Below are positions 16,484 to 23,597 of a stretch of 64,000 nt of DNA, in pieces. Location: the NCBI GenBank assembly GCA_947630475.1, contig CANRHR010000011.1, positions 1-64,000 of the forward strand. Direction: 5' to 3'. The notes beneath the pieces are model-generated. The model did no database searches and was not told the DNA's origin. It was given only the letters and a program-made list of their open reading frames with translations. Position 1 is the first letter of the stretch. The number at the start of each line of letters is the position of its first letter. Origin of the DNA: an uncultured Clostridia bacterium (GTDB taxonomy: Bacteria > Bacillota > Clostridia > Lachnospirales > CAG-274). The translations under genes were made by a program, and so were the position numbers.

Positions 16484-17368
16484 TTACAAGGTTAGCTTTA
16501 TTTGAGAAATGCCCAAAAGCTGTTTTATCTTTGTGTTATCCATAAGTGTAGATTTTGCCCTTTGGGCATCAAATATTCCTTCGCAGCTGTCTGTGTATAT
16601 GGGCACAACCAGTTCCCTGTCAACTCCCAGCTTGTCCGCTATCATAAGCCCCACATCATACTTTGACAAATCGTCATCGCCGCAGATGTTAAGTATCTTT
16701 GGCGCATCGCTGCCAAATTTCTCTATAACATCAACAAGCAGCCCTGCTGCTGTGTCAAAGCTCAAAGAGGAACGGTATGAATCGGCAAACATTTCCATTT
16801 TTTCGCCCTTTTTGAGGGTTTCCGCTATTTTGTCATAAAAATGCTTTTTAACTGGTGAAACAGACGGTGAAATAAGGAAAGGATATCTGACAACATTTCC
16901 GCCATAGCCTGTGATGATGCTTTCGGCAGTCATCTTTTGCCGTCCATATGTGTTGACAGGTGAAAGCTTATCCTCTTCCGAAAAATGGAAACCATTTATG
17001 CTGTTGCCGTACACGCTGTCGGTTGACGGATAAAAAATGCAGCTTACGTTTTCAAGCTTGTTTATAAGCCGTGACAGGCTTGTGATGTTTATATCCCATG
17101 CAAGACGCGGATCTTTCTCCACAAGATCGGGGTTGTGATATGCTGCCGTTATGATAAGCTTTATGTTGTCTATGCCAATCAAAGCTTGATAGAGCTTATC
17201 TGTCATTTCGGAACTTGAGATATCATAGCTTAGCCATTTTATGCGTGAGTCCTGTGTTACGGTTTCAATGTTTCTTGCGGTTGCGATGATGTCGTCATCG
17301 GTTTTTTCAATTATGTTTTTGAGAATGTATGAACCTAAAAATCCATTTGCGCCTATTACAAGATACAT
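16484..17368 (-). CDS. NAD(P)-dependent sugar reductase (RmlD/WcaG-like SDR)
   Basis: A 294-residue short-chain dehydrogenase of the extended type. The nucleotide loop is VIGANGFLGSYILKN at residues 3-17; catalytic residues are in STDSVYGN (Ser/Thr) and YGRQKMTAE (Tyr-Lys). It resembles RmlD reductases. In this operon it most likely reduces the C4 keto group of the GDP-4-keto-6-deoxy-heptose produced by the dehydratase and cupin, giving the final GDP-6-deoxy-heptose. It is the second gene of the operon, 4 bases after the GT2 gene and 12 before hddA. Confidence 0.7.
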   Translation of the reverse strand: MYLVIGANGFLGSYILKNIIEKTDDDIIATARNIETVTQDSRIKWLSYDISSSEMTDKLYQALIGIDNIKLIITAAYHNPDLVEKDPRLAWDINITSLSRLINKLENVSCIFYPSTDSVYGNSINGFHFSEEDKLSPVNTYGRQKMTAESIITGYGGNVVRYPFLISPSVSPVKKHFYDKIAETLKKGEKMEMFADSYRSSLSFDTAAGLLVDVIEKFGSDAPKILNICGDDDLSKYDVGLMIADKLGVDRELVVPIYTDSCEGIFDAQRAKSTLMDNTKIKQLLGISQIKLTL

Positions 17369-17372
17369 TATA

Positions 17373-18176
17373 TCATTTCTCCTTGAATTTATATTTGCTT
17401 TCGGGGTCGTAGTGGTTCAATATGGTGTGATAGAGTATGGAGAGCTGGTAAATATTGCCTTTTATGCCACCAATCTTACTTGGCACCTCGTTTGGAGGAT
17501 ATGCCCTTGTTACAGGTACTTCACAGGTTTTAAAACCAAGCCTGCATGCTCTGACAGGAAGATAATATATAAGCTCATAGCCCCAAAAAACATCACGAAA
17601 GGGAAGCACTCTTTCATCGATCATAAATTTTTTGGAATATGCCCTAAAGCCGTTGGTGGTGTCTGTAAGATGTTTTCTTGCACAAAATGTCATAACCGGC
17701 TCATTGATAAGCTTAAGTGCAAGCTGCCTTATAAGGGGAGTGTTTATGCCTTTTCCGCCTTTTATATATCGTGAACCTTGAATGTAGTCATAGCCTTCGT
17801 CAAGGCGAGAGATAAAAAGATCGATCGCCGATGTACCGTCTTTGTTGTTGCCGTCGACTGTTATAAAGCCGTCATATCCTTGTTCCATTGCCCAAGCGTA
17901 ACCCATACGAAGGTCGGTGGAATATCTGCCCTTTCCTTTCCTGACGAGTAAAGCACGGTGTCCCGATGATCTTAAAAATTCAGGGTCGGACGAGCCATCT
18001 GTTGAACCTGCATCACAAATAATAACATCGACCTTTTCAAAAAGTCCCTCTTTTTTCATTTGCTCTGTTTGCTTTAAATATCTCTCTCCCTCATTAAATA
18101 AAGGAATAAGAAGACAATACCTGTTCCTTTTTTCAAAAAATACTGTTTCTTCAAAATTGGGGATTGCTTTGTTCAT
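17373..18176 (-). CDS. GT2 family glycosyltransferase (DPM1-like)
   Basis: A 267-residue cytoplasmic or membrane-associated GT-A enzyme without transmembrane helices. The N-terminal fold YCLLIPLFNEGERYL leads to VDVIICDAGSTDGS, and the nucleotide-sugar metal site is ITVDGNNKDG. It resembles dolichol/polyprenyl-phosphate sugar transferases. It may load the heptose onto a polyprenyl phosphate that the EamA pair then flips; that is inference. CAAGGAGAG precedes ATG 18176. First gene of the operon, under the promoter at 18269-18297. Confidence 0.75.
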   Translation of the reverse strand: MNKAIPNFEETVFFEKRNRYCLLIPLFNEGERYLKQTEQMKKEGLFEKVDVIICDAGSTDGSSDPEFLRSSGHRALLVRKGKGRYSTDLRMGYAWAMEQGYDGFITVDGNNKDGTSAIDLFISRLDEGYDYIQGSRYIKGGKGINTPLIRQLALKLINEPVMTFCARKHLTDTTNGFRAYSKKFMIDERVLPFRDVFWGYELIYYLPVRACRLGFKTCEVPVTRAYPPNEVPSKIGGIKGNIYQLSILYHTILNHYDPESKYKFKEK

Positions 18177-18268
18177 CTTTGGCTCTCCTTGAAGTTTTTA
18201 TATGTTAATGCAGCTGTAAGTAAAACAAAGCTGCACTATGATCTTAAATGACAAAAGAATACATATTT

Positions 18269-18297
18269 ATTATACCAACAAATCATCAAAAAAACAA
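18269..18297 (-). promoter_or_regulatory. Putative promoter of the heptose operon
   Basis: On the - strand TTGTTT (18297-18292), 17-base spacer, TATAAT (18274-18269). The -10 box is perfect. It lies about 90 bases upstream of the first start codon (18176), leaving a leader of about 80 bases. Confidence 0.5.
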
Positions 18298-18352
18298 CAT
18301 AAATTTAAAATAAATTTAAAATAAATTTAAAAGGAGGTCAATACATCAGTAA

Positions 18353-18694
18353 TTACAAATCGGTTATATATACCTTGCCATTATCATAATAAACTTTTAA
18401 AGTAAATTTATCTTTTCTTTCTTTTATTTCAAAAAAATATTTATCATCCAAAGCTTCATCTATACTTACATAATTATTATAATGCTCAAGAAGAATCGAA
18501 TTATCATAAATATTATGAGTAACCATATCTTTTGTACTTTCACTGTCAAAAATAATATCATTAAATTTAGTCAGTACTCCATTGGAATATTTCCAAAAAC
18601 TAAAATCACTTGTTGAACCATACACTATCTGTATATTTGTAAAATTTCCTATACCTATTAAAAATTCATCGTCTGATAAATTTATAATTTTCAT
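18353..18694 (-). CDS. Hypothetical protein, possibly 5'-truncated
   Basis: A 113-residue hydrophilic, beta-rich protein that I do not recognise. No ribosome site precedes ATG 18694. The frame stays open 12 codons further upstream to a stop, and that stretch reads like protein (NLFKRDASFPVR), but contains no good start. Together with the broken coding-like stretch at 18968-19048 this suggests the remains of a longer gene. On the opposite strand a good GGAGG site near 18332 has no start codon after it. Confidence 0.35.
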   Translation of the reverse strand: MKIINLSDDEFLIGIGNFTNIQIVYGSTSDFSFWKYSNGVLTKFNDIIFDSESTKDMVTHNIYDNSILLEHYNNYVSIDEALDDKYFFEIKERKDKFTLKVYYDNGKVYITDL

Positions 18695-19055
18695 TCTAAC
18701 AGGGAAACTGGCATCACGTTTAAATAAATTTTATAAATAAAAGTTAAGGAAACAATGAATAAATATATTTAAAAAATTATTTTTTTAGTTTAATCAGTGT
18801 TTCCTTTTTAACTTAATTTAACCGACTCAGTAAGTCCCCTGCTTCTTAGGCGATGAGTGCTTATTTGTGTTTAATAGAAGTGAAAGTTCCGACTAAACAC
18901 AAGGTTTTGTAAAAACCGTCGGTTATGAGTACATAGCGTTAGCGGAGTACAAATATTCTTGACAAAATTATTCGGTTGGTAAATCTTCTATGATATAATC
19001 TCTGAAATTAAATCTTAACGTCAAATCATATTCTATGCCATTAATGATTCAGACA
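18695..19055. other. Intergenic region: dispersed structured repeat and gene remnant
   Basis: No intact gene. Holds one copy of the dispersed element (18819-18950). On the - strand, 19048-18968 is a coding-like stretch (GIEYDLTLRFNFRDYIIEDL, ending TAA) without a start, immediately downstream of the WG-repeat gene; it looks like the 3' end of a lost gene. Confidence 0.4.
18819..18950. repeat. Dispersed structured intergenic element, copy A
   Basis: Outer arms TAACCGAC (18819-18826) and GTCGGTTA (18918-18925) are perfect inverted repeats. Inside them TTGTGTTTA (18865-18873) pairs with TAAACACAA (18894-18902). The right side continues ATGAGTACATAGCGTTAGCG GAGTAC, which recurs inverted at 34.7 and 60.9 kb. 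The CAGTAAG..CCC..CTT..TAGG portion resembles the inverse of 23393-23424. Confidence 0.6.
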
Positions 19056-20381
19056 TCAACAATCTATAACTTTTATAATTCCCTTTTTATATTCTCCATC
19101 AATAATAACTTCAACAACAGCATAATCACCATGTAAAGAATATATATAGTCAAATGCAGGCTCCAAACGTTGGTTTCCATATAATCCCACATAGCCATAT
19201 TTTTTTATTGTCATCAAATCATCTTCATAAACATAGGCAGGAATTGCATCGTGCTTTATATCATATTCTAACGATTTAATAAAAAATTCTGATGAATATT
19301 CTAAAGTAAAATTCTTTCCTTTATCATCCATAATACAATATAACTCATTCGAAACAAAAGCCAAGCCATTCTTAAAATCACCAACATATATCATACGTCC
19401 TTCAGAAGCAGTATAAAAATGAAAATCAATAACTACATTCCCGTTAAAATCTATATATGCCCACGCATCCAAATGATCGTCGAAGTAATTATTTAATTTA
19501 ACAGCAGCTTTTCCTTCACTAAAATTATTAACATCATCGTATTTTAAATCAATACAAATACTGCCATTTCCATCAATAAATCCCCATTTGTTGTTTAATT
19601 TAACGGCAGCGTATCTTTCGTTAAAGTCTTTAACTTCTTCAAATTTATTTTCTATTATAAATTTACCCAATTTATTAACAAATCCCCATTTACCGTTTAA
19701 TTTAACAGCGGCATATCCTTCGTTAAAATTTTTAACTTCTTCAAATTTATTTTTTATTACAATTTTACCCGATTTATTAACAAATCCCCATTTACCATTT
19801 AATTTAACAGCAGCATATTCTTCATTAAAGACATTAACTTCTTCAAATTTATTTTTTATTACCATTTTGCCTAATCTATCGATAAATCCCCATTTATTAT
19901 TTAATTTAACAGCAGCATATCCCTCGCTAAACCTACCGATCGATTCAAAAGAAATATTTGCAATTATCTCACCTTTTTTATTAATAATATATGATTCATT
20001 ATCTTTATCGACTATAGCAATTCCATCATAAAATGAGCTTATTTCAGAATACTCAAACGGAATTATAATATTTTTATTTAAATCAATAAGCCCATGTTTT
20101 CCATTATTATCCTTAATTTCAATTAAATCTGTATCAGCAAAATAAAAATCTTCATACTTTCCCGGTTCAATAAACCACTCCCATTTCATCTCTTGATTTT
20201 TGGGATTTATTTTGTATTCATCTTTTATAGCTTCAGTTTTTTTATCTTCATTGTGAAAAGGCTGAGTTTTCACATCAGTCTTTTCACAAGCTGTAACAGT
20301 AAAAAAAATTAAGTATAAAGAAAACATTAAAACAAAAACTTTTTTAATATTGTTTATAGGTTTATTTTTTGTTAAATACAT
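19056..20381 (-). CDS. WG-repeat lipoprotein
   Basis: A 441-residue exported protein. The N-terminus has a basic region, a hydrophobic core (VFVLMFSLYLIFF) and a lipobox-like TVTAC, so it is likely a lipoprotein. The body consists of WG repeats (KWGFVN/KWGFID with following hydrophobic-turn units) and three to four of these are nearly identical. The function of WG repeats is unknown; they occur in surface and toxin-associated proteins. The start MYLTKNK (20381) is chosen because the upstream in-frame codons overlap the preceding gene and the signal peptide fits; the ribosome site is weak. The first 20 bases overlap the lysozyme-like gene, so the pair is probably co-expressed. Confidence 0.75.
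   Translation of the reverse strand: MYLTKNKPINNIKKVFVLMFSLYLIFFTVTACEKTDVKTQPFHNEDKKTEAIKDEYKINPKNQEMKWEWFIEPGKYEDFYFADTDLIEIKDNNGKHGLIDLNKNIIIPFEYSEISSFYDGIAIVDKDNESYIINKKGEIIANISFESIGRFSEGYAAVKLNNKWGFIDRLGKMVIKNKFEEVNVFNEEYAAVKLNGKWGFVNKSGKIVIKNKFEEVKNFNEGYAAVKLNGKWGFVNKLGKFIIENKFEEVKDFNERYAAVKLNNKWGFIDGNGSICIDLKYDDVNNFSEGKAAVKLNNYFDDHLDAWAYIDFNGNVVIDFHFYTASEGRMIYVGDFKNGLAFVSNELYCIMDDKGKNFTLEYSSEFFIKSLEYDIKHDAIPAYVYEDDLMTIKKYGYVGLYGNQRLEPAFDYIYSLHGDYAVVEVIIDGEYKKGIIKVIDC
19581..19988 (-). repeat. Four 102-bp tandem repeats in the WG-repeat gene
   Basis: The same sequence landmark (TCCCCATTT on the + strand) recurs at 19581, 19683, 19785 and 19887, spaced exactly 102 bases. Each unit encodes 34 residues around KLNGKWGFVNKxGK and NKFEEV. 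The high DNA similarity predicts copy-number change by recombination. Confidence 0.85.
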
Positions 20382-23208
20382 TTGCTTCTTTTGTTCTTCT
20401 GTCTTTGTATTCAAAATCAATACTTCCCCCTTTGCTATTAACAAACAGCTGAATTATTCGCTCATCAGAATAATTACCATTATTATTAATTATGTAGTCC
20501 CTTAATTCTCTTCTTGCTTTAGCACGTGATGCATATTTGCCGCCAGCATTAATTCCGGCCTCATAATTTGAATCATCAAATACAAATGGACCATTAGAAT
20601 AAAAATAACTAAATAAAGCATCATATTGATTTTGATTTAATGTTAGTTCTTTAACTGTGTTTCCTCCTCCTTTACCATTCATAAAATCATCTAAATTTTG
20701 GGTTATTCCTTTATAATCAGCTGCTTTTTTTATACTTTCATCTGCCTCTTTTTCGGTTAATTTGCGAATTACTACAGTTTCACCTTTTTCATTAACTCCG
20801 AAATATTTGTTATATGTTTCTAAATCATCTTCTTTAGTAAAATCATATCCATATCCTATTGTAATAGTTCCATTGTCATTCATTCTTGGAGTTAAAAATG
20901 GTTCGCCTTCAAGAAGTTTTATTAATTCTTTAGTTGAATTTTGGAATGTCGGTTTTTTAGGATTTCCTTTTAAAATGGAGTATTCATTATCAGAATTTCT
21001 GTAATACAAAGTTATACCGGTATATATATATGCTTTTTTTATATCTTCAATCTGCTCAGAAGTTAATATATCAGTAATTACATAATAACGAATAGCTTTT
21101 TTTTCACTTTCTGTTCCTATAAAATATTGGTTCAGCAATGATTTATACGGTGTCCTGAATGTATAAATATATCGTTCTTTCCCTTCATCATTTTTATATT
21201 CATAAATAGCATATCCTGTAATATCATTATATAATCCTTCTTTTCCATCATAAGAATAGTATTTCTTAAGCATCATGAATGCATCCTCTGTAGATAAAAA
21301 CTCATCTCCCGGAATATGGTATATATTATCTTCATTAATTCCAAAAGCATCTTTTAAAAGAAAATTATGAATAATTAAAGTACCGCTCGGCGTTTTTGCG
21401 GCCTGATATATCTCATATTTATTGTTTGCTTTTCCTTTAGCAATTTCTAAAACAGCAGTTGATTCAGAAGCGTTGCTTCGCATATTATAATTAGAAGCAT
21501 AAAATACAGCTTTTTTTGAGCCATATTGTAAAACAATAACTGTTCCATTATTATTACTGTCGTCATAATCTGCAATTTTCAGTTTATATTTATCACTTGA
21601 AAAAGATTTGTTATATCTTTCTATAAATGTTCTTATACAAACGTTTTTGATTTCAGGCTTAAAACATTCGTCAAGATTAATAGCATGAATCTCACTCTTG
21701 TTTTTAGATTGAACTTTGCCGAATAAATACTCTATAGGTTTCAATGCTTTAAACGATATCGGAGAAAGATTTTGCTTATAAATTTCCACATTATCAAGTC
21801 TGTTTACTATTTTATTTTTATTTAATAATGTGTTTGCTTTTATTCTATAGTTTTCACCATTATAGTTAACATAAATTTGATATAATCCTGTTTTTTCGTC
21901 ATATGTACCGCTGCATTTATCTTTTAACTCATCTAATGGAATATAAATTCCGTCAAGAGAATATAAAACTTTTGAAAATGTTATTTTTTCTCCGTTTATG
22001 TTATCAATGCTTACACTATTTGTTTCAATTATTTTACAGTTTTCATTAAAAATAATATCTTTGCATACATAAGCAGGTATTTTATCTATATTTCCTGTTA
22101 TTCTTGGCTTAAGCATAAGCTCTTCCATAGCACTATAAATACCGTCAATAAGCACATAAATCTCTTTATTAATGCAGAGTATAGGAATATTAACCGTTTC
22201 ACTTGAACCCAGAATTGAATTATATGATATAGTTGTATTAACAATATCATTATATTTGCTGTTCTCTTTATAAATACTTGATACAGCCGTATTATCTGTT
22301 TCTAATCGGGGAACAACTAAATCCAAACCTGCATCACTTCCCATAACGCTTCTTTTCATTTTCAGAATATTGTAAACAAATCCATAGCTGTAAAAAGGAA
22401 TATCATCTTTTTCCCAGCTCAGGTTGTCATTATCCAGCTTGTCATAAGCCTCTAAAACTTCTTCAAGAGAAACATAGACTTTATTTTTATACTGTACGCA
22501 TTTTTCCAAATAAACCTCTTTGTCATCAATTTTCAGCTTAACCATATAATCATTGTCTTCCTCGTCCTCTTCAAATACATCTTCCTCTGTATCAACAATT
22601 CTGTTCATAACAATAGGCATACTTCCTTTCCACGAAACAAAAAGCCTGTCCCCATATTCAAGTATACTTTGAAGTTCGGCAGATATATGATACTGTCCAT
22701 AAGGGATATGATGAGGATAATCGGAGAAAATCAATCCCATATCTTCGCCGTATACAGCAAAATCAGGCTGATAATTTCTCCTCTCGCTATAAATATCACT
22801 TTCAATTAAGCTTTTTGCTATTCTGTAAGAACCTGCATATATTGCATTGTTTTTATTGTACCATTGATTAGTTGTAAGGTCAATATTCTCAGAGTATTGA
22901 TTCTCACAGATTTGATACTTTGAGAATTGATATATATCCTTTCCTATTACCAAATATCTTTGTCCTCCCTCCTTTTGCAGCATTATCAGCGCATCTCCTA
23001 TACACAAGCTTCTGCTGATATATTCGGGCATTATCAAAACATCTTCATCAAGTATTATTTCATGCTTATAAAATACCAAAAGCGGATCTACAGAAGTTAC
23101 AACCCCATATACAATTTTCATAGGATTGGATCTTTCCACCATCATAGATGAAATTTCTTTTAAAGTTTCATAAAGCGCTCTTCCTCCGTTTACATATATT
23201 TCTGACAT
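20362..23208 (-). CDS. Chimeric protein: phage-tail-like N-terminus, stalk-type repeats, GH24-like lysozyme C-terminus
   Basis: A 948-residue protein. Residues about 25-110 (YGVVTSVDPLLV, then GDALIMLQKEGGQRYLVIG) resemble DUF2577/XkdS-type phage baseplate proteins. The middle contains short units such as KVYVSLEEVLEAYDKL and GIYIPLDELKDK, like copper-amine-oxidase-type stalk domains. Residues about 780-948 are a lysozyme domain: LLEGEPFLTPRMNDNG and TITIGYGYDF give the Glu, Asp and Thr expected for T4-type muramidases, and LTLNQNQYDALFSYFYSNG is the conserved fold core. No signal peptide is visible. The start is ATG 23208 with a strong AAGGAGG. Calls for the N-terminal and middle parts are pattern-based; the lysozyme call is firmer. 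No other phage genes are nearby. Confidence 0.7.
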   Translation of the reverse strand: MSEIYVNGGRALYETLKEISSMMVERSNPMKIVYGVVTSVDPLLVFYKHEIILDEDVLIMPEYISRSLCIGDALIMLQKEGGQRYLVIGKDIYQFSKYQICENQYSENIDLTTNQWYNKNNAIYAGSYRIAKSLIESDIYSERRNYQPDFAVYGEDMGLIFSDYPHHIPYGQYHISAELQSILEYGDRLFVSWKGSMPIVMNRIVDTEEDVFEEDEEDNDYMVKLKIDDKEVYLEKCVQYKNKVYVSLEEVLEAYDKLDNDNLSWEKDDIPFYSYGFVYNILKMKRSVMGSDAGLDLVVPRLETDNTAVSSIYKENSKYNDIVNTTISYNSILGSSETVNIPILCINKEIYVLIDGIYSAMEELMLKPRITGNIDKIPAYVCKDIIFNENCKIIETNSVSIDNINGEKITFSKVLYSLDGIYIPLDELKDKCSGTYDEKTGLYQIYVNYNGENYRIKANTLLNKNKIVNRLDNVEIYKQNLSPISFKALKPIEYLFGKVQSKNKSEIHAINLDECFKPEIKNVCIRTFIERYNKSFSSDKYKLKIADYDDSNNNGTVIVLQYGSKKAVFYASNYNMRSNASESTAVLEIAKGKANNKYEIYQAAKTPSGTLIIHNFLLKDAFGINEDNIYHIPGDEFLSTEDAFMMLKKYYSYDGKEGLYNDITGYAIYEYKNDEGKERYIYTFRTPYKSLLNQYFIGTESEKKAIRYYVITDILTSEQIEDIKKAYIYTGITLYYRNSDNEYSILKGNPKKPTFQNSTKELIKLLEGEPFLTPRMNDNGTITIGYGYDFTKEDDLETYNKYFGVNEKGETVVIRKLTEKEADESIKKAADYKGITQNLDDFMNGKGGGNTVKELTLNQNQYDALFSYFYSNGPFVFDDSNYEAGINAGGKYASRAKARRELRDYIINNNGNYSDERIIQLFVNSKGGSIDFEYKDRRTKEANVFNKK

Positions 23209-23284
23209 AAAAATTTCCTCCTTATTATTTGTTATAAAAATAATAAGACAAAAACTGTGTGTCATTCAATGTCATTATTCATAT

Positions 23285-23318
23285 AAAAAAGCTGTATGAA
23301 TAATCATACAGCTTTTTT
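23285..23318. terminator. Intrinsic terminator (bidirectional)
   Basis: AAAAAAGCTGTATGA, loop ATAA, TCATACAGCTTTTTT: perfect stem of 15 pairs including the A/T ends. It lies between the amidase gene and the chimeric lysozyme gene, both on the - strand, and so would isolate the latter from read-through. Confidence 0.85.
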
Positions 23319-23367
23319 ATAAATTTTCATCTATATATAGTATTTTATTAAAATTTTCAAAAAATGG

Positions 23368-23431
23368 TTTTAACCTACGTTTTCTGACTAAGTACTCTCT
23401 CCTAAAAGGCGGGGCTTACTGTCGGTTAAAA
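23368..23431. repeat. Dispersed structured intergenic element, copy B
   Basis: Outer arms TTTTAACC (23368-23375) and GGTTAAAA (23424-23431). The interior, read on the - strand, runs CAGTAAGCCCCGCCTTTTAG then GAGAGAGTACTTA, similar to the interior of copy A. Confidence 0.5.
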
Positions 23432-23597
23432 ACTGTAAAAAATTGTTAATATCAATTTTATAAAAACATATTTCATTTTTTATTATATCCTCCATAAAAA
23501 TATAGAAAGGATAGTATAAATTATCGCTGAAACTATTGGTTATAAAAATGAAACACAAATAATCATTAGCCCTATTTATTAATCCATTTTTATAATA

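Larger units (their letters stand above)
23209..23597. other. Intergenic region: terminator hairpin and element copy
   Basis: Contains the terminator at 23285-23318 and the dispersed element copy at 23368-23431. The rest (23432-23597) is AT-rich without recognisable genes. Confidence 0.5.

Noticed and set aside
18305-18332. Three short AAATTTAAAATA repeats as a CRISPR-like or origin-like array
   Set aside because: Unit is about 11 bases of simple A/T sequence, without spacers, DnaA boxes or associated genes.
18328-18345. Strong AAGGAGGT site on the + strand
   Set aside because: No ATG, GTG or TTG follows at usable spacing, and the reading frames close quickly.
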